A stretch of 64,000 nucleotides of DNA from Myxococcales bacterium. GTDB lineage: Bacteria > Myxococcota_A > Polyangia > Polyangiales > JAFGIB01. The notes beneath the pieces are model-generated. The model saw nothing but the letters and a program-made list of their open reading frames with translations. It was not told the DNA's origin and made no database searches. Made by a program: the position numbers and the translations under genes. Shown here piece after piece: positions 17,264 to 28,945 of the stretch (position 1 is the first letter of the stretch; every line of letters starts with the position of its first letter). The stretch is from NCBI GenBank assembly GCA_029880325.1, contig JAOUOP010000015.1, positions 62,001 to 126,000 on the forward strand. The letters are read 5' to 3'.

Positions 17264-18343
17264 TCAATTCGGAGCCCATCTGCGTAGCTTTCGGGCGCGG
17301 CGCAGCTGGTAGCCGCAGGCCAGCAACAGGGGCAGTCCCACGCCGAGCATGGGGCCACCGCTTCGGCGCCGGCGCCGGGGGGCCACTTCGCAGGACTCGG
17401 GCGCGTCCGAGGTGTCGCCTTCGCAACCGCCGGAGTCGGAGCTGCTGCTGGAGTCACTCTCGCAGCCGCCGGAGTCGGAGCTGCTGCTGGAGCCTGCGCT
17501 GGAGCCGCCCTCGCAGCTGCCCGAGTCGGCACTGGACTCGGAGTCGCCAGCGCAGCCGTCGGCGATGATCACGTGACAGCCCACCGAGTCGTCGCTGTGC
17601 ACGGCTTGTGGCTCGGTCGTCGGCTCATCGCGGAGCACGGGTTGCTCGTTGGCAATGACGCGCGAGGGTGTTGCGGGGGCGACCGTCGTTGTCGGCGTGG
17701 CCGGTGCGACTGCGGATGGCGGTGGTGGTAGCGGGCAGCTTTCCACCTCGACCGTCAGAGTCGCTTCGGCTTCGGCCGCGATTCGAGGAGGCGTGCGGCA
17801 GGGGTTGGCCTGGACCCAGACGGTACCCCGCGATAGCAGGCGCGTGCGATCGTCGCCCCCGCCCTCGAGGCCGTCTTCGCCGTGGTCGACGAAGCGCAGG
17901 TCGAAGCCGATGTCGTCGCAGCCGCAGGCGGGGCCGCCGCCGAGGGCACTCGGCAGCACGATGGCGCCTTCGGCATGGCTCGATTCGAAGACCACGCGCT
18001 GATCTTCGATTTCCCGGTAGCGCAGCAGTTGGCGGTCGCCGGTCGGGGCTTCGCCGGCCGTGGAGAGGTCCAGCTCGACCAGGCCCGTGGCGCCATCGCC
18101 AGCGGGCATCTCGAAGTAGATGTAGGCGCCGTCGGGGGCGTTGCGGCTCACCTGGCGGTCGACAAAGGCTTCGCCTTCCCGGTGGTCCAGGTCGTCGAAC
18201 TCAGCGGAATCGCTCGCTGTGCACGGAGCGTCCCTATCGTCGCAGCGGGTCAGCCATAGCTCGAAGCCCGCGGGCGGTTCCGTGGCTGCGCAACTCGTAG
18301 TCAAAGCAAAGAGCAGCGGCATGCATCGCTTCAAAAGTGCCAC
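17264..18343 (-). CDS. Lipoprotein with Ser/Asp/Cys repeats and C-terminal membrane anchor
   Basis: 359 residues. GTG 18343 overlaps the previous stop; ATG 18322 is an alternative. A short signal peptide ends in TTSC. The central part is of no known family. Residues about 255-320 contain repeats of the type SSSSDSGGCE, each with one cysteine. The end has [14 protein letters not shown], a hydrophobic span (GVGLPLLLACGY) and a basic tail, similar in layout to the C-terminal sorting tails of myxobacterial surface proteins (Cys, transmembrane helix, Arg cluster), though here the Arg cluster also precedes the helix. Translationally coupled to the upstream barrel gene (13-nt overlap). Confidence 0.7.
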   Translation of the reverse strand: MALLKRCMPLLFALTTSCAATEPPAGFELWLTRCDDRDAPCTASDSAEFDDLDHREGEAFVDRQVSRNAPDGAYIYFEMPAGDGATGLVELDLSTAGEAPTGDRQLLRYREIEDQRVVFESSHAEGAIVLPSALGGGPACGCDDIGFDLRFVDHGEDGLEGGGDDRTRLLSRGTVWVQANPCRTPPRIAAEAEATLTVEVESCPLPPPPSAVAPATPTTTVAPATPSRVIANEQPVLRDEPTTEPQAVHSDDSVGCHVIIADGCAGDSESSADSGSCEGGSSAGSSSSSDSGGCESDSSSSSDSGGCEGDTSDAPESCEVAPRRRRRSGGPMLGVGLPLLLACGYQLRRARKLRRWAPN

Positions 18344-18966
18344 GTCACCCCCGCGCTGATGCTGGGCCGGGCCGCGTCGCGCGTGCCGGCGTCGCGTTGG
18401 CTTGCGACCAGGCCTTTTTCGTTGAAGGCGAGTCCTAGACGTGTGCCCACTGAAAGTTCATGGATCCAGCGGTACTGCAAGCCGATAGCCACGCTGGCAA
18501 AATTCAGCCAGCGCTCCTCTTCGATAGGGGAAAGCCCCAGCTGCTGGTAGCGGCCCTGCACGTGGCTGCGACCCAGGAGCCCATCGGCCAGCAGGCGCAG
18601 CTCTCCTGCAACGGGCAGATAGACGCGCAAGCCTCCGCCGAGGTCGACGAAGCGTCCCCATTCGTCGGCCGGATCGAGCGCCTGCACTCCCGCGACGCGG
18701 CTCTCGTAGTGGCTGTATGCGGCCATGAGGATTCCATAGAAGCGCGGTGGGAAAAGGCGCAGCTTTCCGCCGATTCCGGCGAAGGCGGCCACCGAGGGGC
18801 CGGCGTCGCCGGTGATGGTGGCGCCGGCATCGAACTCCAGCAGGAAGTGGGTGCCGGGGGCCCAGCGTGCGTGGCCGTGAACCTGGGCCTCGGCCGGTGC
18901 GACCGGGAGCAGGGTTGCGGCCCAGAACATCGTGGCGGCGAGCCCCAAGTTGTGGCCAGGCGTCAT
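18331..18966 (-). CDS. Predicted outer-membrane beta-barrel protein
   Basis: 211 residues, GTG or ATG start near 18966. Signal peptide (LGLAATMFWAATLLPVAPAEA) followed by about ten amphipathic strands (FAGIGGKLRLFP, FYGILMAAYSHYES, LGGGLRVYLPVAG, VGTRLGLAF) and a terminal strand ISAGVTWHF that ends in Phe, the classic outer-membrane assembly signal. Overlaps the start of the downstream lipoprotein gene, so the two are probably one unit. Function unknown. Confidence 0.75.
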   Translation of the reverse strand: MTPGHNLGLAATMFWAATLLPVAPAEAQVHGHARWAPGTHFLLEFDAGATITGDAGPSVAAFAGIGGKLRLFPPRFYGILMAAYSHYESRVAGVQALDPADEWGRFVDLGGGLRVYLPVAGELRLLADGLLGRSHVQGRYQQLGLSPIEEERWLNFASVAIGLQYRWIHELSVGTRLGLAFNEKGLVASQRDAGTRDAARPSISAGVTWHF

Positions 18967-19172
18967 GGCTGTAGGTCAAGCCAGAAGCGTGCCAGGGGAG
19001 ATCACCGCCCATGGGCGTATGCCAACTGACATTTACGACTGCGCCTGTGGCAGCGCCGTCACGCCCCTGTGCCTGCGCGACCACAGGCGACCGCGTGCGT
19101 CAGCTGAGCTATCATGGCCCCTTCGAACACACCCCGGCGCTCGGCCTGCGTCCCGGGGCAGCTTCCGCCGCC

Positions 19173-20789
19173 ATGTCCCGAGCCGCCCGAGCCCTTCGCG
19201 AAGCCCTGGAGCACCACCTCCAGGGGGAGGCCAGGGCGCGCCTTCAGCGCATGCGCGACGCCGACGACTTCGGCGAGCCGACCTCGCGGCGACAGGGGCG
19301 CTGGTTGATGAGCGAGGGCGCCGCCGAAGCGCTGGCCGAGGCGCGCGCGCAGGGAGAGCTGGGACAGCAGGGGAGCGTGCTGATGGAGCAGCAACTGCGC
19401 TTCGTCGAGTACGGCTTTGGTCGGCGCAGTGCCGAGCGTGTGCTGCGTCGGGGGCTCGGCGGGCTCGAGGACGCCATCGGCGCGCCGCTGCGGCTCGAGG
19501 ATTTGCTGCCCCAGATCGCCTCGGCGGACGACGAAAAGCGCCGCGGAGAAGAAGCCCAGCGGGTTGAACGGGCCCTGCGACCCCTGGCCGAGCAATACGC
19601 CGAGGCCTCGGCGCGGGCCGAGCGGCCGTTCCTGGAGCGTGTCGAACAGGCGCCTTCGCCTCCCGTCTACGAGCCGCCGCGCAGCGCCGGTGGTTTGCTG
19701 TTGGCCAGCTCCATGGACGAGGCCATCGGCGCGGCCGCGGCCCTCGACCTGCCCGGCCTGCGGGCGCTGGCGCCACAGGCCTCTGCGGCAAAGGATTCGG
19801 CGCGGTCCGGCGACAAGTCATCGGCGGGGCGCCGCTTCGCCCTCGACGATACCGAGATGGACGCGGTCAGGCACTTCCTGCACGAGACCCAGGCCGCCCT
19901 CGAGGATGCGGTGCGCTTCTGCGCCCGTGGCTTCAGCGCCGAGTTTCCGCTGCCCTGGGATGTGCTTTTGCGGGCGCTGCGCGGGCCCGAGCTCGACTCC
20001 GACAGCGGCGCTCGCCAGCGCTGGCGCCGGGTCGCCCGCTGGCTACGGGGGCTCGGCTTCGAGCGCGAGATGGGTGCCCGGCTGCGCGCCGAGGTCGACC
20101 GCGGGGGGCTCTTGCCGGTCGCGACCCATGCCCTGTGCCAGCTGCCGCGCGAGGTTCGCGTCGCTCAAATGACGGGCGACCTGGGCGTCGCCTCCGACCT
20201 GTTCGCCGCTGGCGGCGTCGGTTCGGCCCTGGGCTGGGCCTTGGTGACGCCATCGCTGCCGGCCGAGCGGCGTTGGCCCCTGCTGGGCGGCTGCGCGCGG
20301 GCGCTGGGTGGCCTGGCCGTGGAGCTGTGGGCCGACCGACAGCACCTGGAGCGCATCCAGGGCATGTCGGGGCCTGCGGCCGAGCGCGTCGGAAGGCTGG
20401 CGGCGACGATCCTGTTGGTCTCGGTGCGTTTTGACTGCGCGCTCAGTCTGGTCGAGCTCGACCCCGAGGCGCGCGTGCGCGATCGCCTCGGGGTGCTGGC
20501 CGATGCGCTCTCGAAGGCGGTGGGAGCGAGCCTGCCGCCGTCCATCGCAGGGCTCCTGGCCGGCGATCGGGTGGCCGCCAGGGCGCGCGCGCGCGCGGCG
20601 CTTTCGGGGCTCGCGCTGCACGTGGTTCTGCGCGAGCGTTTTGACGAAGACTTCTTTCGCAATCCGCGGGTGGCCGAGCCCCTGCGCGTGGCCTGTGGGA
20701 GGGGCAATGGCCTCGACGGCGGCGCCTTCTGCGCCGAGCTGGGCGGAACCCTGGAGGCGGCCGCCGATCGCATCCACGAGCTGCTGTAG
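19173..20789 (+). CDS. Large helical protein of unknown function
   Basis: 538 residues from ATG 19173 (in-frame starts exist upstream to 19011 but give a low-quality leader). No recognised domain. It is rich in Ala, Arg, Leu and Glu, with long amphipathic helices (MSRAARALREALEHHLQGE, ALRPLAEQYAEASARAE). No signal peptide and no clear membrane span, so it is probably cytoplasmic. Codon use is strongly GC3-biased like its neighbours, which supports a genuine gene. It lies 51 bp upstream of the aminopeptidase P gene in the same direction and may be co-transcribed. Confidence 0.65.
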   Translation: MSRAARALREALEHHLQGEARARLQRMRDADDFGEPTSRRQGRWLMSEGAAEALAEARAQGELGQQGSVLMEQQLRFVEYGFGRRSAERVLRRGLGGLEDAIGAPLRLEDLLPQIASADDEKRRGEEAQRVERALRPLAEQYAEASARAERPFLERVEQAPSPPVYEPPRSAGGLLLASSMDEAIGAAAALDLPGLRALAPQASAAKDSARSGDKSSAGRRFALDDTEMDAVRHFLHETQAALEDAVRFCARGFSAEFPLPWDVLLRALRGPELDSDSGARQRWRRVARWLRGLGFEREMGARLRAEVDRGGLLPVATHALCQLPREVRVAQMTGDLGVASDLFAAGGVGSALGWALVTPSLPAERRWPLLGGCARALGGLAVELWADRQHLERIQGMSGPAAERVGRLAATILLVSVRFDCALSLVELDPEARVRDRLGVLADALSKAVGASLPPSIAGLLAGDRVAARARARAALSGLALHVVLRERFDEDFFRNPRVAEPLRVACGRGNGLDGGAFCAELGGTLEAAADRIHELL

Positions 20790-20840
20790 GTTCGCGCGGC
20801 GGACTTGACGCTCCCGCCCGATCGCTACCAAATTCGAGCG

Positions 20841-22145
20841 ATGGATTCCAAAGTCTACAGCGAGCGCCGGGCGCGCTATCTGCAGGAGATGGGCGGGGGT
20901 GTGGCGATCCTGCCGGCGGCCGAGGTCATGGTGCGCAACAACGACGTCGATCACGACTACCGCCAGGACAGCGACTTCTATTATCTCACGGGTTTCGACG
21001 AGCCCAGCAGCGTACTGCTCTTGAGCAGCGAGCACCCCGAGCACCGCGCCGTGATCTTTTTGCGCAAGCGCGACCCGGAGCGCGAGACCTGGGATGGTCC
21101 GCTGCTCGGCGTCGAGCGCGCCAAGGAAGTGCTGGGCGTCGATGCCGCCTTTCCCATTGATGAAATCGAAAAGCACCTGCCCGACTACCTCGGTGACGTG
21201 CGGCGCCTACACTATCGACTCGCAGTCAATCCGCGTTTCGACCAGGTAGTCTTCCGCGCGATGTCCGCGGTGCGTCGCAAGGCGCGCACGGGGATATCGG
21301 CGCCCAGCGAGATCATCGACCTGACGCGCGACCTGCACGAAATGCGACTGCACAAGTCCGTGCACGAACTCGAAGTCATGGGGCAGGCGGCGGAAATCAG
21401 CCGCGAGGCCCATCATCGGGCCATGCTCGTGGCCAAACCTGGAGTTTATGAATACGAGGTGGAGGCCGAGATCATGGGCGTCTTTCGTGCGCGCGGGGCC
21501 GAGCGCCCGGCCTATGGCTCGATCGTCGGCTCCGGCCCCAACGCCACCATCCTGCACCACCGCAGAAACGATCGTCTGATGCAGGAGGGTGATCTGCTGC
21601 TCATCGACGCTGGCGTGGAACTCGACTATTACGCCAGCGACGTCACCCGGACCTTCCCCGTCAGCGGTACGTTCAGCGACGCCCAGCGGGCCATCTACGA
21701 GTTGGTGCTGGAGGCCGAGGAGGCGGCGGTGGCTGCGGTGCGCCCCGGGGTCGAGTACACCCACGTCCACCAGGTCGCGCTTGAAATCCTGGTGCGTGGC
21801 ATGGTCGAACTTGGCCTGATCGAGGGGCCCGTCGACAAGGCCCTCGAGGAAGAGCGCTACAAGCCCTACTACATGCACAAGACTTCACACTGGCTGGGCA
21901 TGGACGTCCATGACGTGGGCGACTACTTCGTCGACAAAAAGCCGCGGTTGCTCCAGCAGGGCATGGTGCTGACGGTCGAGCCGGGCATCTACATCCGCGC
22001 CGACGCCGAGGTCGACCCCAAGTACCGCGGCATCGGCGTGCGCATCGAGGACGACGTGGCCGTCACCGCCGATGGATACCTGAACCTCACGGCGCAGATA
22101 CCCAAATCGGTAGCAGCGCTCGAGGCCATCCTGGCCGAGCGCTGA
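20841..22145 (+). CDS. pepP: Xaa-Pro aminopeptidase (M24B)
   Basis: 434 residues, ATG 20841. N-terminal creatinase-like domain (NNDVDHDYRQDSDFYYLTGF, typical of aminopeptidase P), then the pita-bread catalytic domain. Metal ligands are visible: DAGVELDYYASDVTRTF (two Asp), HWLGMDVHD (His), VEPGIYI (Glu) and GVRIEDDV (Glu). Removes N-terminal residues preceding proline; a cytoplasmic dimanganese enzyme. Full family length with all key residues present. Confidence 0.95.
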   Translation: MDSKVYSERRARYLQEMGGGVAILPAAEVMVRNNDVDHDYRQDSDFYYLTGFDEPSSVLLLSSEHPEHRAVIFLRKRDPERETWDGPLLGVERAKEVLGVDAAFPIDEIEKHLPDYLGDVRRLHYRLAVNPRFDQVVFRAMSAVRRKARTGISAPSEIIDLTRDLHEMRLHKSVHELEVMGQAAEISREAHHRAMLVAKPGVYEYEVEAEIMGVFRARGAERPAYGSIVGSGPNATILHHRRNDRLMQEGDLLLIDAGVELDYYASDVTRTFPVSGTFSDAQRAIYELVLEAEEAAVAAVRPGVEYTHVHQVALEILVRGMVELGLIEGPVDKALEEERYKPYYMHKTSHWLGMDVHDVGDYFVDKKPRLLQQGMVLTVEPGIYIRADAEVDPKYRGIGVRIEDDVAVTADGYLNLTAQIPKSVAALEAILAER

Positions 22146-22292
22146 GGGCGCCGGGCGGCCGCGCGTGCGGTCGAGCCGATGGCGCGTGATGGCTTGTTTT
22201 GGGGGGCGTCGGGAACGTACACTGCCGCGCCATCGTCGCCGAAAGAGGCTCCCGGCTTTCTTTCGAGGTCGGCGGCCGCGGTACCGGAACCC

Positions 22293-23531
22293 ATGAAGCT
22301 CGCCTTGCGCATGTCCGCCCTTTGCACGGTGGCCTTTTGGGCCCTGCTGCTCGGCAGCTGTGGTTTTCTGGTCGACCCCGAAAACCTGGTCGTGCGCTGC
22401 GAGGTTGCCGTCGGTCAGCACGACCCCTGTCGCGATGTTACCGGTGAAAACGGCGAGCACTTCGCGTGCATCGGGGGCACCTGCCAGATCTGCGACTCCG
22501 ACAATGAAATCTGCGACGGGCGCGACAACGACTGCGACGGCAACGTCGACGAGGGGCACGATCCCGACGGCGACGGCTTCACCTGGTGCGGGGGCGGCCG
22601 ACCCGAGCTGATCGACTGCGTGCCGACCGACCCGGACGTGCATCCGCCGGCGCCGGACGCGCTCGACGACAGCGACACGGCCGCCGAGGCCTGCGACGGC
22701 AAGGACAACGACTGCGACGGCCAGATCGACGAGAGCCCCGAGTGCAGCGGTCGGCTGACCTGCGAGGACGGCTGCCCCGGGGACCTGGTGTGCGATACCG
22801 AGCGCAACCGCTGCGTCACGACACGCGACGAGGGCAGCACCTGCGGCAGCGATGTCGACTGCGGCGACGGCTTCTGCGTGCGCACCGAGGCGCTCGGGCT
22901 CACGGACGTGCTGGCCGACCGCCTGTGCGGCAGCGCCTGTTGTCGCGATGCCGACTGCGGCGCGGGAGACGTCTGTGTGCACTCGGGCAGTGGCGCGCGC
23001 GTCTGCCTGCCGGTAGAGCAAACCGGCCGCGAGACGCGCGAAGAGGGCGAAAGCTGCAACCGGTCTTCCCAGTGTGCCTCCGGCGTTTGCGACGGCGACC
23101 GCTGCGTGGCGACCTGCAGCCGCGACGAGGACTGCGGGGGCTCGACCTGCCGGCTCGCCAGTCGCGGCGTGAGCCTGCTCCTGGGCGCGGGGGCCTGGGT
23201 TTGCGGAGATGCTGCCGGGCGCGGCGAAGCCGGCGATCTCTGCACCGGATTCGACCCCACGGCCTGCCGCTCGGGCTTTTGCTATGGCGTGGCCTGCACG
23301 GCGCCCTGTGGGGCGGACGCCGACTGCCCCGACGGCCAGCGCTGCGACTACGTCTCCGTCACCGGGCTATTTGACGCTGGGCGCGTCACCGCCTGCGTGG
23401 CTGCCGACGCACCCGCCAGCTTCTCGGGCGCGGCCTGCTGCACCAACGCCGATTGCCCCGACGGAGCCCGTTGCCGTCCGGTTCAGGAGGGGCAGGACTG
23501 GGTCATGGTTTGCGACAGCGGACCGCAATGA
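22293..23531 (+). CDS. Cys-rich lipoprotein with MopE-like and EGF-like repeats
   Basis: 412 residues from ATG 22293. Signal peptide with lipobox LLGSC. Two metal-motif repeats of the type CDGRDNDCDGNVDEG and CDGKDNDCDGQIDES match the MopE/SusC-like Ca-binding repeats of deltaproteobacteria. Six or more later cysteine units follow the pattern C(x)nC(x)5C (GSTCGSDVDCGDGFC, ESCNRSSQCASGVC, AACCTNADCPDG), probably disulphide-rich folds. Likely a surface-exposed Ca- or metal-binding protein. A separate remnant of this repeat type occurs at 28.6-28.9 kb. Confidence 0.8.
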   Translation: MKLALRMSALCTVAFWALLLGSCGFLVDPENLVVRCEVAVGQHDPCRDVTGENGEHFACIGGTCQICDSDNEICDGRDNDCDGNVDEGHDPDGDGFTWCGGGRPELIDCVPTDPDVHPPAPDALDDSDTAAEACDGKDNDCDGQIDESPECSGRLTCEDGCPGDLVCDTERNRCVTTRDEGSTCGSDVDCGDGFCVRTEALGLTDVLADRLCGSACCRDADCGAGDVCVHSGSGARVCLPVEQTGRETREEGESCNRSSQCASGVCDGDRCVATCSRDEDCGGSTCRLASRGVSLLLGAGAWVCGDAAGRGEAGDLCTGFDPTACRSGFCYGVACTAPCGADADCPDGQRCDYVSVTGLFDAGRVTACVAADAPASFSGAACCTNADCPDGARCRPVQEGQDWVMVCDSGPQ

Positions 23532-23722
23532 TCCCTGCGAGATGTGTCCCCGTCTAAGGACGCATGGGGCGATCTTACGCGGATTCCGCGAAGTCCGGGT
23601 ATTTCCCGGCTATTCCATCAATGATGGGGGTGTGAAGCGGGCCTGCCCCCATGTAGAGTACGAAAGATGCGCACATTTTCGTCGGGTTCCCACCTGGTCG
23701 CAGCGTGTGCGTGGGAGTCGCC

Positions 23723-24274
23723 ATGAGACCCCTCTTCTTCGCCCTCGGCCTGCTAATTGTCTGCCTACCGGCGCAACCGCGCGGTGTGGCCCAGCTCAGC
23801 CTGCGGCCCTCGTCGGGAGGCTTCGGCATCCAGCGCGCGGCCGAAGTCTGCATGGACATGAGCGAAGAGGAGTGCTGCGGCGAAATGCTCTCGATCGCAG
23901 CGTTCAACGCCCAGGGCGACCATCTTCCACGCCTGGTCAAGTCCATGGTGCGGCTGACGTGCATGGACGAATCGCGCGTCGTGCGTCCCCAGGTATGCAA
24001 AAGCATCCTCACCAGCCGTGGCTTTGACCGCAAGAACGCCGAATCCATCTGCCGCCCGGCCAAGGTGCGCGGGCAGTGCAAAAAGAACGGCGACTGCCAG
24101 CAGTGCACCCGCGAGCTCGACCGCCTCAAGTACGAAAGCCCACAAAACGTCTGCTACGCGGTGACCTACACGGAACCGAAGGCGGGCACGCGCGTGGTCA
24201 AGGTTGGTGCCGACGGCGAAGCCGACTCCGACACCCGCTTCGAAATCACCAAGCGCCGCGTGCACATGCGGTAG
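23723..24274 (+). CDS. Secreted Cys-rich protein, unknown
   Basis: 183 residues, ATG 23723. Signal peptide (FFALGLLIVCLPAQ). The mature part has about 12 cysteines in pairs (EECCGEML, CKKNGDCQQCTREL) and no known family. It follows the MopE-like lipoprotein in the same direction after 190 bp. That spacer holds a small CCGGG/CCCGG hairpin near 23600 but no clear promoter. Likely periplasmic or secreted; function unknown. Confidence 0.6.
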   Translation: MRPLFFALGLLIVCLPAQPRGVAQLSLRPSSGGFGIQRAAEVCMDMSEEECCGEMLSIAAFNAQGDHLPRLVKSMVRLTCMDESRVVRPQVCKSILTSRGFDRKNAESICRPAKVRGQCKKNGDCQQCTRELDRLKYESPQNVCYAVTYTEPKAGTRVVKVGADGEADSDTRFEITKRRVHMR

Positions 24275-24341
24275 AGCCGGCCGAAAGCCGCGTGAACGGG
24301 GTGCTCGTGGAGGGTCCGAAGTTGTACCCACATCTTTAGTT

Positions 24342-24510
24342 CTAGACCCTAAACAAGCGCATGTTGCAGGCGATCTCCACAAATCTCTTGCGTTCAGGCG
24401 CTCGTGAAAATGCTCAACGCTCCTCCTGGTGCGTCTGCGCTTTTCGCAAACCCCTGATTCACAACATCTTTGCGCAGCTCATCCTCCACATGCGCTTGTT
24501 CAAGGGCTAG
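24342..24510. repeat. 169-bp palindromic element, family C
   Basis: Bounded by CTAG at both ends (24342-24345 and 24507-24510). The two halves are imperfect inverse complements: AACAAGCGCATGT (24352-24364) pairs exactly with ACATGCGCTTGTT (24488-24500), and complementarity continues inward at roughly two thirds of positions. No ORF. It ends 22 bp before the start codon of the ABC1 kinase gene, whose leader shows no ribosome site. Same size and layout as the family A and B elements but unrelated sequence. Confidence 0.75.
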
Positions 24511-24532
24511 ACGTGCGCTGCGGCGGCGTGCC

Positions 24533-25825
24533 ATGGAACTCTCCGGCACCATGGGCGATTTGCGAGACCACCTTCGACGCGGCTGGGCCCAGCGGGTCGT
24601 CTCCACCGGTCGGGTTGCGGGATCGGCAGCGACGCTGGCAGCACGGCAGCTGGCGGGCCTCGGCGACCGGGAGGGAGTGCTGGGCGAGCGCATGGCCCGC
24701 GAACTCGATCAGATGAAGGGCGTCGCCATGAAGGTGGGGCAGATCCTGTCCTATCTGGATGGCGTGCTGCCCGACGAGACCCACCAGGCCCTACGCGCGC
24801 TTCAGTGCGGCGCCGAGCCGGCCGCTTACGAAGTGATCGCGGGGGTGGTGGAGCAGGCCTTCGGCTCGCCGCCGGAGAAGGTATTCGAGCGCTTCGACCG
24901 CGCTCCCATCGCGGCTGCGTCGATCGGGCAGGTTCATCGCGGGCGCCACGACGGGCGCGAGGTCGCGGTCAAGGTGCAGTACCCGGGCGCCCACGACACC
25001 ATGGTGGCCGACGTGGGTCGGCTACGCGGCCTTTCGCGACTGGCGAGCCTGGGCTGTGCCGTAGACGGTCCCGCGGTCGTGGCCGAACTCGCCGCGCGCT
25101 TTGCCCAGGAATGCGACTACGCCCTCGAGGCGAAACATCAGGCCGCGTTCCAGAGGGCATTCGCGTCGGAGCCGGAGATCATGGTTGCCGAAGTGATCCC
25201 AGATCGCAGCACGGAAACGGTACTCACTTCCGAGTTCTGCGAGGGTCAGGGCTTTTACGAGTTCGCGGACGGCGCCGACCCGCAACAGCGCGACCGCGCG
25301 GGCCTGCTGCTCGTTCGCTTTGCCCTGCGCAGCCTCTTCGGCGCTGGAATGATCAACGCCGACCCCCATCCGGGCAACTACCTCTTCAGTGACGCGGGCG
25401 CGGTGGTATTTCTGGACTTCGGGTGCGTGCGGCGCTTCGATGCGGCCTTCATCGATGCCGAGCGCAAGCTTGCACGGGCGGTCGTCGATGGGCGCCGAGA
25501 AGTCTTCCGTGAGGTTGTGGAAGCCACGGGGATGGTGGCCGATGGGCGCCGCTTCGACTTCGATCTTCACTGGGACATGTTCTGCCACCAGTACGAGCCC
25601 TTCGCCACTCCGCGTTTTCGGTTCACTTCGAACTTCGTACGACGCGTTTTTGAGTTCGCCCGTCCCAGCAACACCAATTTGCGTCGACTGGCCTTCCCTC
25701 CCCAGTGGATCTGGATGCAGCGCCTGCTCTGGGGGCTGTACGCTGTGCTCGCCCATTTGCAGGCTGAGGGACGGTTTGCCGAGGAGCTGCGGGTTGCGCT
25801 CGAGCAGCCCTTCGCGGTCGACTGA
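24533..25825 (+). CDS. ABC1/UbiB (AarF) family atypical kinase
   Basis: 430 residues from ATG 24533; an in-frame start at 24470 lies within element C and is unlikely. ADCK hallmarks: KxGQ motif in MKVGQILSYLDG, the Ala-rich loop AAASIGQVHRG in place of a glycine loop, VAVKVQYPG (catalytic Lys), QECDYALEA, ADPHPGNYLF (catalytic loop) and LDFGCVRRF (metal-binding Asp). Family members support quinone synthesis or lipid-linked reactions with weak ATPase activity. No transmembrane helix is obvious. Convergent with the kinase at 25946; exact partner unknown. Confidence 0.9.
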   Translation: MELSGTMGDLRDHLRRGWAQRVVSTGRVAGSAATLAARQLAGLGDREGVLGERMARELDQMKGVAMKVGQILSYLDGVLPDETHQALRALQCGAEPAAYEVIAGVVEQAFGSPPEKVFERFDRAPIAAASIGQVHRGRHDGREVAVKVQYPGAHDTMVADVGRLRGLSRLASLGCAVDGPAVVAELAARFAQECDYALEAKHQAAFQRAFASEPEIMVAEVIPDRSTETVLTSEFCEGQGFYEFADGADPQQRDRAGLLLVRFALRSLFGAGMINADPHPGNYLFSDAGAVVFLDFGCVRRFDAAFIDAERKLARAVVDGRREVFREVVEATGMVADGRRFDFDLHWDMFCHQYEPFATPRFRFTSNFVRRVFEFARPSNTNLRRLAFPPQWIWMQRLLWGLYAVLAHLQAEGRFAEELRVALEQPFAVD

Positions 25826-25945
25826 ATCCAACGCAACCACACGCGTCCGAAGCCGTCAACCACCGAATCTGCGCTCCTGCAAAACCGAGCCGTTGCTTGG
25901 CGCGTTGGTCCCGACTAGACCCATCAATCTCCAGGCATCGAGCAT

Positions 25946-28495
<2,550 letters not shown>

Positions 28496-28558
28496 TACCG
28501 TGAGGTCGGTTTTTTACGGCGAGTCCGTATAAGCGCGGGGGGTATCCGACAAAAGACC

Positions 28559-28945
28559 TTATATTTCAGTAATTTGAGGAGGCCACGACCGATGTGAATT
28601 TCTTGTGCTGAAGCTCACAGGGCGTGTGGATAGGGTGTGGATAACTTCTGCGGATTGGCCTGGATCGGCTAGCGTCTGCGTCTCCAAACGGGGAGTGACC
28701 CAATCCTGCCCCCGCTGTCGCCCGCCGCTGGTCGCATCCCATTCGCTGAACTCGTAGTCGAGGTCGGCGGGACCGTCGTCGGAGACTTCGTCGCCGTCAC
28801 GCAGGCTGTCGCCGTCGGAGTCGCTGCCCGGGACACAGCAGGCGTCGGCACAGCCGCCGCAGTTGTCGAGGGAGGTCAGCGAGGTTTCGCGGCCGGTGAT
28901 GTCATCGCCGTCGCAGTCTTCGTAGCCGCTGTCAAACGGCGATCT
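28559..28945 (-). pseudogene. Remnant of a MopE-like/thrombospondin-repeat surface protein
   Basis: The minus-strand frame reads SGYEDCDGDDITG, CGGCADACC and SDSDGDSLRDGDEVSDDG, unmistakably the Asp/Cys-rich Ca-binding type of repeat found in deltaproteobacterial surface proteins. There is no plausible start codon or signal peptide. The distal part to the stop at 28559 loses the repeat character, so only about 80 residues look original. Treated as a gene fragment. Confidence 0.5.
28625..28644. promoter_or_regulatory. Two tandem DnaA-box-like sites
   Basis: TGTGGATAG (28625-28633) and TGTGGATAA (28636-28644, exact match to the DnaA consensus TTATCCACA on the other strand) are 2 bp apart. No replication genes are nearby and no further boxes were seen, so this is unlikely to be oriC; it may be a titration or regulatory site upstream of the kinase gene. 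Confidence 0.4.

Noticed and set aside
28559..28700. Possible replication origin
   Set aside because: Only two DnaA-like boxes, no dnaA/dnaN or other origin genes, and no further boxes. Kept only as a regulatory-site candidate.
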